Below, in pieces: positions 1-9,438 of a stretch of DNA of 64,000 nucleotides. Every line of letters starts with the position of its first letter. Positions within the stretch are counted from its first letter, which is position 1. The DNA lies in contig NZ_JAJHPU010000008.1 in assembly GCF_020831405.1 (NCBI RefSeq), positions 146,911 through 210,910 of the forward strand. The letters run 5' to 3'. The translations under genes were made by a program, and so were the position numbers. This stretch comes from Pseudomonas oryzagri. Its GTDB lineage: Bacteria; Pseudomonadota; Gammaproteobacteria; Pseudomonadales; Pseudomonadaceae. Under the pieces are notes generated by a model. The model ran no database searches and had not been told where the DNA came from. It was given only the letters and a program-made list of their open reading frames with translations.

Positions 1-1
1 C

Positions 2-1093
2 CAGTTGCTGATCTCCGGCGCGGATTTCGTCGTGCACCGGAAGCCGCAGGAGCGCTTCTTCGCCCGGCTGGGCAGCGTGCGCAAGGAGAAGCACGTGCTG
101 CCCGGCTTCTTCCACGACACCCTCGGCGAGCGCGACCGCCACCTGGCGGTGCGGCGCGCGCGGCGCTTCATCGTCGAGAACTTCGCCCAACAGGCGACGC
201 GCCCGTCGCTGCTGGGCGCCGACCGCCTCGGCGCGACCTGCGCGGAGGCCGAGGCGTTGGCCGCGCCGCTGCCGGCCAATTCCCCGCGCGAGCTGTACTG
301 GCGGGCCACCCGCGCCGGCCTGAAGATCGGCGCGGGCCTGTCCGAGGGGGTGAAGCTCGGCCACGCCACCGGCTTCGACTCGGGCAGCACCCTGGACTAC
401 GTGTACCGCAACCAGCCCTCCGGCAGCACGGCGCTGGGCAAGCTGGTCGACCGCGCCTACCTGGAGTCCATCGGCTGGCGCGGCATCCGCCAGCGCAAGC
501 TGCACGCCGAGGAGCTGCTGCGCCTGGCAATGGCGAAGCTGCGCGAGCAGGGCCGCGCCGTGCGCATCGTCGACATAGCCGCCGGCCACGGCCGCTACAT
601 CCTCGAAGCACTGCAGGGCGTCGCGCCGCTGCCCGAAGCCATCCTGCTGCGCGACTACAGCGACATCAACGTGCGCGACGGTCAGGCGCTGATCGAGTCG
701 CTGGGCCTCGGCGCCGTCGCCCGCTTCGCCAAGGGCGACGCCTTCGACCGCGCCGATCTGGCCGCCCTCGACCCGCGCCCCAGCCTCGCGGTGGTCTCGG
801 GGCTCTATGAGCTGTTCAGCGACAACGCCATGGTCGGCGGCTCGCTGGCCGGGCTGGCCGAGGCCGTCGAGCCGGGCGGCTATCTGGTCTACACCGGGCA
901 GCCCTGGCATCCGCAGCTGGAGATGATCGCCCGCGCGCTGACCAGCCACCGCGAGGGGCAGCCCTGGGTGATGCGCCGCCGCAGCCAGGCGGAGATGGAT
1001 CAGTTGGTGGAAGCCGCCGGTTTCCGCAAGCTGACCCAGCGCATCGACGAGTGGGGCATCTTCACCGTGAGCCTGGCGCAGAAGGTGGAATGA
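2..1093 (+). CDS. Alpha/beta hydrolase-methyltransferase fusion, C-terminal part (YnbC-like), cut by window edge
   Basis: The reading frame is already open at the left edge, so the true start lies outside the window and the internal Met at position 5 is not the start. The visible part begins near the end of what should be an alpha/beta hydrolase domain and continues into a class I SAM-dependent methyltransferase domain of the Methyltransf_20 type. The SAM-binding loop reads IVDIAAGHGRY, with the acidic strand end at LRDYSD. The stop overlaps the next start as ATGA, so the two are translationally coupled. The order hydrolase/methyltransferase then PAP2/phosphatase matches E. coli ynbC-ynbD, whose operon also carries phospholipid-synthesis-like genes. 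The substrate is unknown; a lipid-related role is inferred from that neighbourhood. Confidence 0.8.
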   Translation, partial: QLLISGADFVVHRKPQERFFARLGSVRKEKHVLPGFFHDTLGERDRHLAVRRARRFIVENFAQQATRPSLLGADRLGATCAEAEALAAPLPANSPRELYWRATRAGLKIGAGLSEGVKLGHATGFDSGSTLDYVYRNQPSGSTALGKLVDRAYLESIGWRGIRQRKLHAEELLRLAMAKLREQGRAVRIVDIAAGHGRYILEALQGVAPLPEAILLRDYSDINVRDGQALIESLGLGAVARFAKGDAFDRADLAALDPRPSLAVVSGLYELFSDNAMVGGSLAGLAEAVEPGGYLVYTGQPWHPQLEMIARALTSHREGQPWVMRRRSQAEMDQLVEAAGFRKLTQRIDEWGIFTVSLAQKVE

Positions 1094-2460
1094 TGGCCGC
1101 CTCGTCGCCGGTGACGCGCCAGCCGGGGCTGTGGAGACGGGCGCTGGCCTGGCTGCTATTGCTCGGCCCGTTCTTTTTCGCCAGCTACGGGCTGGCGACC
1201 TGGGTCAGCGCGCAACGCAGCGACGTCGGCAGCCTGGTGTTCGCCTGGGAGGTGCACATGCCCTTCTGGGCCTGGACCATCGTGCCCTACTGGTCCATCG
1301 ACCTGCTCTACGGCCTCTCGCTGCTGGTCTGCAGCACGCGGCGGGAGCTGGACGGCCATGCCCGCCGGCTGCTTACCGCGCAGGTCGTTGCGGTCGGCTG
1401 CTTCCTGCTGTTCCCGCTGCGCTTCACCTTCCCGCGCCCGGAAATCGACGGGCTGTTCGGCCTGTTGTTCGAGCTGCTCGGCGCCTTCGACAAGCCGTTC
1501 AACCAGGCGCCGTCGCTGCACATCGCCCTGCTGGTGATCCTCTGGGTCTGCTTCGCCCGGCATGTGCGCGGCGCCTGGCGCTGGCTGCTGCACGGCTGGT
1601 TCGCGCTGATCGGGCTGTCGGTGCTGACCACCTGGCAGCACCACTTCATCGACCTGCCCAGCGGCGCGCTGCTCGGCTGGCTGTGCGTCTGGCTGTGGCC
1701 GCTCGACCGCCCGGGCCCGCTGAGCACGTGGCAGCCGGCGCGCGACGCGCGGCGCCGCTCGCTGGCGCTGGGCTACGCGCTGGGTGCGGCGCTCTGCGCC
1801 CTACCCGCCTTCGCCCTCGGCGGCGCCTGGCTGTGGCTGTTGTGGCCGGCGGTGTCGCTGCTGCTGGTGGCGCTCAACTACGCCCTGCTCGGCGCGGCGG
1901 GTTTCCAGAAGGGTGCCGATGGTCGGCTGAGCAGCGCCGCGCTCTGGCTGCTGGCGCCGTATCTGGCCGCCGCCTGGCTCAATTCGCGGCTCTGGACCCG
2001 CCGCCGACCCGAGCCTGACGCGGTGGTCGAAGGCATCTGGCTGGGCCGGATTCCCTCCGCCCGGGAGCTTGCCCGCGGCCCCTTCACCGGGGTGATCGAC
2101 CTGTGTGCCGAGCTGCCCCTGGCGCCCGGCCTGTGCAACTACCGCAGCCTGCCGCAGCTCGATCTGGTGGCGCCGAGCGCCGCGCAATGCCTGGCCGCGG
2201 CCGAGGCGATCGAGTCGGCGCGGCGGCGCGGGCCCATCCTGGTCTGCTGCGCGCTGGGCTATTCGCGCAGCGCCACCGCCGTCGCCGCCTGGCTGCTGCA
2301 CAGCGGCCGCGCACGGGATGTGGACTCCGCCATCGAGCAGATCCGCCGAGCCCGCCCGCAGGTCATGCTTGGCGCGCAGCAGCGTCTGGCCCTGGCGCAA
2401 CTCGCCGGATCGCTTCGCCGCACACTGTCGGAAGGTACGGAGGCCGAGCATGCCGGCTGA
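1090..2460 (+). CDS. PAP2 / dual-specificity phosphatase fusion (YnbD-like membrane protein)
   Basis: 456-aa membrane protein. The N-terminal two thirds holds several hydrophobic segments and a PAP2 (lipid phosphatase) core, with PSLH as the second phosphatase motif and TTWQHHFIDLPSG as the third (His/Asp pair). The C-terminal third is a dual-specificity phosphatase domain with the P-loop CCALGYSRS, catalytic Cys near residue 387 and Arg six residues later. The residue before the catalytic Cys is Cys rather than the usual His. The start at 1090 overlaps the upstream stop as ATGA; a second ATG follows directly. This domain pairing matches E. coli YnbD. It probably dephosphorylates a lipid or phosphoprotein at the inner membrane; the substrate is not known. 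Confidence 0.85.
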   Translation: MMAASSPVTRQPGLWRRALAWLLLLGPFFFASYGLATWVSAQRSDVGSLVFAWEVHMPFWAWTIVPYWSIDLLYGLSLLVCSTRRELDGHARRLLTAQVVAVGCFLLFPLRFTFPRPEIDGLFGLLFELLGAFDKPFNQAPSLHIALLVILWVCFARHVRGAWRWLLHGWFALIGLSVLTTWQHHFIDLPSGALLGWLCVWLWPLDRPGPLSTWQPARDARRRSLALGYALGAALCALPAFALGGAWLWLLWPAVSLLLVALNYALLGAAGFQKGADGRLSSAALWLLAPYLAAAWLNSRLWTRRRPEPDAVVEGIWLGRIPSARELARGPFTGVIDLCAELPLAPGLCNYRSLPQLDLVAPSAAQCLAAAEAIESARRRGPILVCCALGYSRSATAVAAWLLHSGRARDVDSAIEQIRRARPQVMLGAQQRLALAQLAGSLRRTLSEGTEAEHAG

Positions 2461-2881
2461 AGCGCAGGTCATGGCCGCCCTGCTGCGCCAGGGCCGCATC
2501 CTCGACGGCCTGTCCGGGGCACTGCTAGTGGCGGGGGTCGTCTTCGGGTTCGGCCAGTTGCTAGTGGAACACGCAGATCCGCTGCTGGCCGCCATCTGCC
2601 TGGCGCTGGTGCTGGTCGGTCTGGTGCAGAAATACCTGGCGCTGCGGGTCGCCTTCGACGCCGAGCTGTTCGCCCGGCTGGAGACGCTCGGCCTCGACGA
2701 GCTGGACGCCGGCTTGCTCGGCCTCGGCCTGCTGCCGCCGCAGCGGGCCGGACGGCCGCTGGCCGAACGCTGCCGTGGCGCCCTGCGCCTGCTCAAACGC
2801 CAGGCGCTGTGCGTGGCCACCCAAGGGCTGTTGGCACTGGGCGGCATACTGCATGCCCTGCTGGCGGCGCTGGCGGGCTAA
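2450..2881 (+). CDS. Small membrane protein, last gene of the ynb-like operon
   Basis: 143-aa protein that overlaps the end of the phosphatase gene by 11 bases in another frame. It has two closely spaced hydrophobic segments near residues 18-60, a more polar middle, and a hydrophobic C-terminus (LLALGGILHALLAALAG). No family is recognised and no catalytic motif is seen. The overlap makes co-translation with the phosphatase likely, so it may be an accessory subunit of the same lipid-related system. That role is inferred from position only. Confidence 0.7.
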   Translation: MPAEAQVMAALLRQGRILDGLSGALLVAGVVFGFGQLLVEHADPLLAAICLALVLVGLVQKYLALRVAFDAELFARLETLGLDELDAGLLGLGLLPPQRAGRPLAERCRGALRLLKRQALCVATQGLLALGGILHALLAALAG

Positions 2882-2961
2882 GGCCGCCCCCTCTCTGGGA
2901 CGCCGCAGTCAGCGTCTGCTAGGGCACAGGCCGCCGAATAACGTGACGCAGGCTGGCTTGC

Positions 2962-3720
2962 TCAGACGCGTCCAATCCTCATGTTGATGGGCCAGGAAAT
3001 GGCCTGCCTGTTCGCCGGATCGCCCCAGAGGGCGGCGATGTCGTCGGCGAAGCGCTGCAGGATGTCCTCCCGCCCCGCCTCGCGTGCCCGGCGCACGGCC
3101 GACCAGGTGGCGATATAGCCGAGAAACTCCGCCAGATCCCAGTCGAGGCGGATCGCCATGGCCGGTGGGTCGAGCGGCGCGAACGGGAAGTCGAGGGTGG
3201 CGTAGCCGCTGTCCACCAGTCGCCGCTCGGCCGGCCAGTAGGGGCCGATCTCCTGCCAGTAGAACTGCTGGAAGCGGGCGTCCAGGGCATCGTCCAGGCG
3301 CAGCACGCCGTAGCTGATCAGCGCCAGCACGGCGCCGGGCCGGGCGATGCGCCGCACCTCGGCGTAGAAGGCCGGCAGATCGAACCAGTGCGCGGCCTGC
3401 GCAGCGGTGATAAGGCTCGCGCTGCGGTCCGCCAGCGGCATCCGCTCCGCGGGCGCGCAGCGATAGTCGAGATTGGCCCGGGGCGTGGCGTGCGCCACCT
3501 GATCGGCGCTCGGGTCCAGCCCGACGACGGCCCTGAAATGCTCCGCCAGTTGCCCGGTGAGCTGGCCGTTGCCGCAGCCGACATCCACGGCGAGGGCGGC
3601 ATCGGGCGCCACCGAGGCCAGGTAGGCGGCAAGTTCGGCGGGATATTCCGGGCGGAAGCGGGCGTAGGCCTCACCGCCCTGATCGAACCAGTTTTTCAAC
3701 CCGCCGGGGGTGCCGCTCAT
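2962..3720 (-). CDS. Class I SAM-dependent methyltransferase (UbiE/type 11-like)
   Basis: 252-aa soluble protein with the SAM-binding motif AVDVGCGNGQLT near residues 38-50, the acidic loop VVGLDPS, and the post-motif region AAHWFD typical of type 11 methyltransferases. Its ATG overlaps the stop of the upstream MarR gene as ATGA, so the two form a coupled pair. The substrate cannot be read from sequence. Pairing with a MarR regulator suggests modification or detoxification of a small molecule that the regulator senses (inference). Confidence 0.85.
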   Translation of the reverse strand: MSGTPGGLKNWFDQGGEAYARFRPEYPAELAAYLASVAPDAALAVDVGCGNGQLTGQLAEHFRAVVGLDPSADQVAHATPRANLDYRCAPAERMPLADRSASLITAAQAAHWFDLPAFYAEVRRIARPGAVLALISYGVLRLDDALDARFQQFYWQEIGPYWPAERRLVDSGYATLDFPFAPLDPPAMAIRLDWDLAEFLGYIATWSAVRRAREAGREDILQRFADDIAALWGDPANRQAISWPINMRIGRV

Positions 3721-4202
3721 TGCTCGACTCCTTCCTGCCGACCGTTCTTGATGTGCGTCAGGCGCTGCGCGAAACCTTGCCGCTCCAGCGCTTTCGCCGC
3801 GTCCTCGAGGGCGCGGCGCAGCGGATGGCCGATCTCCTCCTCGAGTTCCTCGATCGCCGCGAAGGTCGCGCGCCAGTGCTCGTTCAGCGTGGCCAGCAGC
3901 TCCTCGCCCTGGGGGGTGAGGCGAATACTGTTCTTGCGCCCATCCTCGACGCGATGGCGGGAAATCACCCCGTCGCTCTCCATGTGGCCCACCGTCTGGC
4001 TGATGGCGCCCTGGGTCAGGCGGGTGCGCGCGGTGATCTCGGTGACCGTCCTGGCACCCGCCTGGATGGCCCGCAGCACCGGCGTATAGCGCGCCCGATA
4101 CTGCAGGTCCATCTGTCGGTAGTGCTCCTCGGCGCCCTGCTCCACCAGCTCCAGGACGTAACGGAGCAGCTCGCCCAGGCCGGGTTCGTTTCTCTGCTTC
4201 AT
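3717..4202 (-). CDS. MarR-family transcriptional regulator
   Basis: 161-aa winged-helix regulator. The recognition region reads TVTEITARTRLTQGAISQTV and the wing DGRKNSIRLTPQGEELL, both typical of MarR. It is the first gene of a two-gene operon with the methyltransferase. A palindrome lies just upstream and is a good candidate for its own operator, so autoregulation by repression is likely. The inducing ligand is unknown. C-terminal helices (residues 120-150) resemble the dimerisation part of the family. Confidence 0.85.
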   Translation of the reverse strand: MKQRNEPGLGELLRYVLELVEQGAEEHYRQMDLQYRARYTPVLRAIQAGARTVTEITARTRLTQGAISQTVGHMESDGVISRHRVEDGRKNSIRLTPQGEELLATLNEHWRATFAAIEELEEEIGHPLRRALEDAAKALERQGFAQRLTHIKNGRQEGVEQ

Positions 4203-4226
4203 GACTGCGACCTTCGCTTGCCGATG

Positions 4227-4255
4227 GCAACTACATTAGAGCTAATGCAAGTTGC
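4227..4255. promoter_or_regulatory. Palindromic operator candidate for the MarR regulator
   Basis: Perfect 6-bp arms CATTAG and CTAATG flank a 2-bp centre at 4234-4247, and a wider imperfect symmetry (GCAAC...GTTGC) extends to 4227-4255. The site lies 25-50 bp upstream of the MarR start, where a repressor would block transcription. MarR proteins bind palindromes of this size; the assignment is inferred. Confidence 0.55.
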
Positions 4256-4313
4256 CGGCAATTGCCCTCCGACGCGCTGCCGCAAGGTGGCCTGAGCCAC
4301 GCCTACCCTGTCT

Positions 4314-4691
4314 TCAGACGATCCGGCAGGGAATCCACGCATCCTCGTCGACGCCGTACACCGCGCACAGGCGGTGGTAGCCGTCGGCGATCACCAGCCG
4401 GCCGTTGGCCTCGTCGCGCACCAGCAGCAGCGGCGACAGCGGCTTGCCGTCGCGGATCCGGTGGCGGTCCTTGTCGATGTGGGAGTTGCTGACGCCGAGC
4501 AGCGACAGCTGCGAGGCGCGGAAGATGTCCTTGGCCTTGAAGCGCTCCGGGGGCGCCGCGCGCAGGGCGGCGACCAGCTCGGCGCTGCGCGCCGCGGGGT
4601 ACAGCAGGCTCAGGTACGACTGCGCGGCCGGGTAGTCGTGCTCCTGCGGCGCGTCCAGCCAGGCAATCGGCGGCGGGGTCTTGCTGGACAT
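4314..4691 (-). CDS. ParB/sulfiredoxin-fold-like small protein
   Basis: 125-aa protein with an element IADGYHRLCAVY close to the C-terminus, which resembles the DGHHR-type motif of ParB N-terminal/sulfiredoxin-fold proteins, and DKDRHRIRDGKPLSPLLLV before it. There is no HTH or C-terminal ParB dimer domain, so it is unlikely to be a chromosome-partition protein. The ATG at 4691 is preceded by GGAG about 8 bases upstream; longer in-frame starts have no clear ribosome-binding site. It stands alone. Function unknown. Confidence 0.65.
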   Translation of the reverse strand: MSSKTPPPIAWLDAPQEHDYPAAQSYLSLLYPAARSAELVAALRAAPPERFKAKDIFRASQLSLLGVSNSHIDKDRHRIRDGKPLSPLLLVRDEANGRLVIADGYHRLCAVYGVDEDAWIPCRIV

Positions 4692-4808
4692 GATCGGGCT
4701 CCGGGAGTGGACGGCGCCGGCGTGCTCCGGCGGCGCGACTGGTTCCCAGATCATAGCCCCGGACCGCACTGGCCCCTGCCCTGCCTCCACTCCCACCCCC
4801 CAACCGCG

Positions 4809-4828
4809 ACTGTCCACCCGGCAACATG
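4809..4828. promoter_or_regulatory. Weak, partial match to the SfnR-type activator site
   Basis: ACTGTCCACCCGGCAACATG matches the RCTGTT-N8-AACAGY pattern seen at eight promoters in this window except in both outer arms. It lies 360 bp upstream of the sigma-54 promoter, much farther than the other sites, so it may be chance or an auxiliary site. Confidence 0.25.
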
Positions 4829-4846
4829 TGGCGCTGCCAACAGCGC

Positions 4847-4920
4847 CTAAATAAATAACCAAAAAGTATTTAATTAAATTCTTTTAGATCATTTAGATTG
4901 AATAGACCGGACCACCGGAC
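4847..4920 (+). promoter_or_regulatory. AT-rich promoter module A upstream of sfnE (shared with tauA)
   Basis: A 74-bp block starts with CTAAAT, runs through very AT-rich sequence and ends with ACCGGACCACCGGAC. A colinear block of the same length occurs at 8238-8311 upstream of tauA. The surrounding DNA is strongly GC-rich, so the shared length and shared end box point to a common regulator. CysB is a reasonable candidate because it activates sfn and tau genes in pseudomonads, but this is inference. It would give sfnECR a second, sigma-54-independent promoter. Confidence 0.5.
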
Positions 4921-5089
4921 CCGCACGACCGTCTAGATCGCGCCCGTGGCCCGTCCTCCATTCGCCACGCGCCGACCCGATCCGTCGCCCGAGGTGGACC
5001 ATGCCGCACAGCCCGATTTCACGTCGCCCTCTTCGCCCCGCCGCCCTCCGCGCGGGCCGGCCGCGTGCTGCGCGGCCAACAGTCCGCGT

Positions 5090-5109
5090 ACTGTTCGCCC
5101 AGCAACAGT
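5090..5109. promoter_or_regulatory. Upstream activator site for the sfnECR sigma-54 promoter (probable SfnR site)
   Basis: ACTGTTCGCCCAGCAACAGT has perfect 6-bp arms ACTGTT/AACAGT with an 8-bp spacer. There are 81 bp between it and the -24 box at 5191. The same arms, spacer and distance recur at seven other promoters here. SfnR is the only sigma-54 activator encoded in the window, so SfnR autoregulation is the simplest reading. Confidence 0.7.
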
Positions 5110-5160
5110 CGATCAACAGCAGCGCTGCCAAGCCAACAGCGAGCCGGCGCCAGAACGCCG

Positions 5161-5173
5161 TAATTACCTGATT
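5161..5173 (-). promoter_or_regulatory. IHF-like site in the sfnECR promoter
   Basis: Read on the minus strand the sequence is AATCAGGTAATTA, an exact match to the IHF consensus WATCARNNNNTTR. It lies between the activator site and the -24 box, where IHF usually bends DNA at sigma-54 promoters. Binding is inferred. Confidence 0.5.
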
Positions 5174-5190
5174 TCACAGCATTTATTTCC

Positions 5191-5206
5191 TGGCACGGGG
5201 TTTGCC
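5191..5206 (+). promoter_or_regulatory. Sigma-54 promoter of sfnECR
   Basis: TGGCACGGGGTTTGCC has the invariant GG at -24 and GC at -12 separated by exactly 10 bases and is close to the full consensus. It lies 40 bp upstream of sfnE, leaving a short leader with the ribosome-binding site AAGGAA. Confidence 0.8.
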
Positions 5207-5246
5207 ATATCCCCGTACCTCATCCTGAGCCACAAGGAATCCGCAC

Positions 5247-5810
5247 ATGAGCACTCCCCTCAAAGTCGTCGCCGTCACCGGCAGCACCTTCCGTCCCTCG
5301 CGCACCCTGGTGCTGACCGAGGCGCTGGTCGCCGAGCTCGGCCATCACCTGCCGATCGACAGCCGCATCATCGAGCTGGGCGACATCGTCCGGCCGCTGG
5401 GTGGCGCGCTGTCGCGCAAGGAACTGCCGGAGACCGTCGAGCACGAGTTGCGCGCCATCGAGTCGGCCGACCTGCTGATCGTCGCCGCGCCGGTCTACCG
5501 CGGCTCCTATCCGGGCCAGTTCAAACACCTGTTCGACCTGATCGGCCAGGACGCGCTGGTCGGCACCCCGGTGCTGCTCGCCGCCACCGGCGGCAGCGAC
5601 CGCCACGCGCTGGTGATCGACCACCAGCTGCGCCCGCTGTTCAGCTTCTTCCAGTCGGTCACCCTGCCGATCGGCGTGTACGCCTCCGAAGCCGACTTCA
5701 GCAACTACCAGATCAGCAGCGAGCCGCTGAAGGAGCGCGTGCGCCTGGCCATCGCCAGCGCCCTGCCGCTGCTCGGCACCGCGAGCCGCGACCTGCGCAA
5801 GATCGCCTGA
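5247..5810 (+). CDS. sfnE: NAD(P)H-dependent FMN reductase SfnE (MsuE/SsuE family)
   Basis: 187-aa flavodoxin-fold reductase that supplies reduced FMN to two-component monooxygenases. The FMN phosphate-binding region GSTFRPSRT is near residues 12-20, and the family pattern AAPVYRGSYPGQFKHLFDLI follows at 89-108. Length matches MsuE/SsuE. It opens the sfnE-sfnC-sfnR operon; the same gene order is known from dimethylsulfone-using Pseudomonas putida. Its likely client is the flavin-dependent oxidoreductase encoded directly downstream. A second paralogue (SfnF) lies at 20392-20958. Control is predicted from a sigma-54 promoter at 5191 and an AT-rich module at 4847. Confidence 0.88.
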   Translation: MSTPLKVVAVTGSTFRPSRTLVLTEALVAELGHHLPIDSRIIELGDIVRPLGGALSRKELPETVEHELRAIESADLLIVAAPVYRGSYPGQFKHLFDLIGQDALVGTPVLLAATGGSDRHALVIDHQLRPLFSFFQSVTLPIGVYASEADFSNYQISSEPLKERVRLAIASALPLLGTASRDLRKIA

Positions 5811-5885
5811 AGCCAGCCGTAGCGACCAGCACCTGCGCCGGGGCGGCTGCCGCGCCCCGCGCCCTTTCCCCCGGAGGAACAGCGA

Positions 5886-7073
5886 GTGACCGCCATCCAC
5901 AACCACAAAGTGCTGCCACCCCTGCACCTGGCCCGCAAGCTGGCGGCCGAGTTCGCCGAGAACGCCGTCGAGCGCGACCAGCGCGGCGGCACTCCCAAGG
6001 CCCAGCGCGACGCGCTGCGCGACAGCGGTCTGCTGGCCCTGAGCATCCCGCGCCAGTACGGCGGCCAGGGCGCCGGCTGGAGCGAGACCTTCGAGGTCGT
6101 CCGCGAGTTCGCCCGCGTCGACAGCTCCATCGCCCACGTCTACGGCTTCCAGCACCTGATGCTGGCCACAGTGCGCCTGTTCTCCCGCCCGGACCAGTGG
6201 CAGCCGTGGTTCGAGCACACCGCGCGCAACAACTGGTTCTGGGGCAACGCCCTCAACCCGCTGGACACCCGCACCCTGTCGAAGAAGCGCGACGGCTGGC
6301 GCGAGTTCTCCGGGCGCAAGAGCTTCTGCTCGGGCTCGGCCGACTCGGAAATGCTGATCGCCTCGGCGCTCGACGAAACGACCAGCGGCAAGCTGCTGAT
6401 CGCCGCCATTCCCAGCAGCCGCACCGGCATCACCCTGCACGGCGACTGGGAAAACATGGGCCAGCGGCAGACCGACAGCGGCAGCGTCAGCTTCGAGCGC
6501 GTGCGCGTCGAGGAGAACGAGCTGCTGCTCGAACCCGGCCCGCTGAGCACGCCGTTCGCCTGCCTGCGCCCGCTGATCGCCCAGCTCACCTTCGCCAACC
6601 TGTTCCTCGGCATCGCCGAGGGCGCCTTCGCCGAGGCGCGCCACTACACGCTCAAGGAGAGCCGGCCGTGGTTCAAGTCCGGCGTCGAGCACCCCGGCGA
6701 GGACCCCTACGTGCTGCGCCACTACGGCGAGTTCTGGGTCGGCCTGGAAGGCGTGCGTCTGTTGGTCGAGCGCGCCAACGCCCAGCTCGACGAGGCCTGG
6801 CGCAAGGAGCACCACCTCGGCGCCGAGGAACGCGGCCGCCTGGCGGTCGCGGTGGCCAGTGCCAAGGTCGCCGCCAGCCGGGTCGGCCTCGACCTCACCA
6901 GCCGCCTGTTCGAAGTCACCGGCGCGCGCGCGACCCACGCCGCCCTGCGCCTGGACCGCTACTGGCGCAACCTGCGCACCCAGACCCTGCACGACCCGGT
7001 GGACTACAAGCTCCGCGAACTGGGCGACTGGGCGCTGAACGCCGCGCTGCCCACTCCCACCTTCTATTCGTAG
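5886..7073 (+). CDS. sfnC: Acyl-CoA dehydrogenase-fold flavin monooxygenase SfnC (MsuC/DszC type)
   Basis: 395-aa protein of the acyl-CoA dehydrogenase fold with IPRQYGGQGAGWSETFEV, GFQHLMLATVRLF and a C-terminal LDRYWRNLRTQTLHDPVDYKL, features of the DszC/MsuC/SfnC branch rather than true acyl-CoA dehydrogenases. Members use FMNH2 from a partner reductase and O2 to oxidise sulfur compounds; MsuC acts on methanesulfinate. Placement between sfnE and sfnR identifies it as SfnC. The start is GTG at 5886 with GGAGG about 10 bases upstream. MsuC-like activity on methanesulfinate is the main alternative; the exact substrate is not decided by sequence. Confidence 0.82.
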   Translation: MTAIHNHKVLPPLHLARKLAAEFAENAVERDQRGGTPKAQRDALRDSGLLALSIPRQYGGQGAGWSETFEVVREFARVDSSIAHVYGFQHLMLATVRLFSRPDQWQPWFEHTARNNWFWGNALNPLDTRTLSKKRDGWREFSGRKSFCSGSADSEMLIASALDETTSGKLLIAAIPSSRTGITLHGDWENMGQRQTDSGSVSFERVRVEENELLLEPGPLSTPFACLRPLIAQLTFANLFLGIAEGAFAEARHYTLKESRPWFKSGVEHPGEDPYVLRHYGEFWVGLEGVRLLVERANAQLDEAWRKEHHLGAEERGRLAVAVASAKVAASRVGLDLTSRLFEVTGARATHAALRLDRYWRNLRTQTLHDPVDYKLRELGDWALNAALPTPTFYS

Positions 7074-7081
7074 CGACTGCC

Positions 7082-8185
<1,104 letters not shown>

Positions 8186-8237
8186 GCGGAGCGGCGCGCG
8201 CCGGCGTGCCGGGCCGTGGCTACTGATGGCGACGCTT

Positions 8238-8311
8238 CTAAATCAATAATAAAAAATTATTTAATTTTAAATTTTTAGAACCATATTCTTTATCGAACCG
8301 GACCACCGGAC
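8238..8311 (+). promoter_or_regulatory. AT-rich promoter module B upstream of tauA (shared with sfnE)
   Basis: A 74-bp AT-rich block beginning CTAAAT and ending ACCGGACCACCGGAC, colinear with module A at 4847-4920. No sigma-54 promoter or 20-bp activator repeat is seen upstream of tauA, so tauABC appears to depend on this module, probably with sigma-70 and a sulfur regulator such as CysB (inference). Confidence 0.5.
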
Positions 8312-8383
8312 GTGCAGTTCTCACCCAGTCCCGTGATTCGGCCTCCCCGTACAACGGCCGGCCGCCTGTCGAGGAGTATCGTC

Positions 8384-9364
8384 ATGATCCATTCCCTGTT
8401 CCCCCGCCGCCTGCTCGCGGCGCTGACCTTCGGCGGCCTGGCCCTGGGCGCCAATGCCGCCGACTTCACCGTGGCCTACCAGACCAGCGTCGACCCGGCC
8501 AAGGTGGCCCAGGCCGACGGCGCCTACGAGAAGGCCAGCAACTCCACCATCGAGTGGCGCAAGTTCGACGGCGGCGCCGAGGTGATCACCGCGGTCGCCT
8601 CGGGCGACGTGCAGATCGGCTACGTCGGCTCCAGCCCGCTGGCCGCGGCGGCCAGCCGGCAGCTGCCGGTGCAGACCTTCCTGATCGCCGCCCAGCTGGG
8701 TGCCGCCGAGGCGCTGGTGGCGCGCGACGGCGCGGGCATCGCCAAGCCGGCGGACCTGATCGGCAAGAAGGTCGCCGTGCCCTTCGTCTCCACCGGCCAC
8801 TACAGCCTGCTGGCGGCGCTCAAGCACTGGCAGATCGACCCGGCCAAGGTGCAGATCCTCAACCTGGCGCCGCCGGCGATCATCTCCGCCTGGCAGCGCG
8901 GCGACATCGACGCCACCTACGTGTGGGACCCGGCCCTCGGCGTGGCCAAGGCCAACGGCAAGGTGCTGATCACCTCGGGCGAACTGGGCGAGCTGGGCGC
9001 ACCGACCTTCGACGCCTGGATCGTGCGCAAGGACTTCGCCGAGAAGCACCCCGAAGCGGTGCGCGCCTTCGCCAAGGTCACCCTCGACGCCTACGCCGCC
9101 TACCGCAAGGACCCGCAGGCCTGGCTGGCCGACGCCGACAACATCGCCAAGCTGGTCAAGCTCAGCGGCGCCAAGGCCGAGGACATCCCGCTGCTGCTGC
9201 AGGGCAACGTTTTCCCGCTGGCCGCCGACCAGGTCACCGCCCTGGGTGCGCCGACCGTGCAGGCGGTGACCGAAACCGCCCGCTTCCTCAAGGAGCAGGG
9301 CAAGGTCGACGCCGTGCTGCCCGACTACGCCCCCTACGTCAGCAACCGGTTCGTCGCCAACTGA
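8384..9364 (+). CDS. tauA: Taurine ABC transporter, periplasmic binding protein TauA
   Basis: 326-aa secreted protein with a Sec signal peptide (cleavage near LALGANA-A, residues 19-26). The mature part follows E. coli TauA closely from memory: [50 protein letters not shown] and [13 protein letters not shown]. It should bind taurine or similar sulfonates and deliver them to TauBC. ATG at 8384 is preceded by GAGGAG. It starts a tauABC operon. No tauD dioxygenase follows, so the desulfonating enzyme must be elsewhere or be one of the flavin systems nearby. Confidence 0.9.
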   Translation: MIHSLFPRRLLAALTFGGLALGANAADFTVAYQTSVDPAKVAQADGAYEKASNSTIEWRKFDGGAEVITAVASGDVQIGYVGSSPLAAAASRQLPVQTFLIAAQLGAAEALVARDGAGIAKPADLIGKKVAVPFVSTGHYSLLAALKHWQIDPAKVQILNLAPPAIISAWQRGDIDATYVWDPALGVAKANGKVLITSGELGELGAPTFDAWIVRKDFAEKHPEAVRAFAKVTLDAYAAYRKDPQAWLADADNIAKLVKLSGAKAEDIPLLLQGNVFPLAADQVTALGAPTVQAVTETARFLKEQGKVDAVLPDYAPYVSNRFVAN

Positions 9365-9438
9365 GGCTCTTCGCCAACCGAGCCACCGGGGCGGGCCGCG
9401 CCCGCCCCGGACTTGTTCCTCCCGCAGCGAGAACCGCC

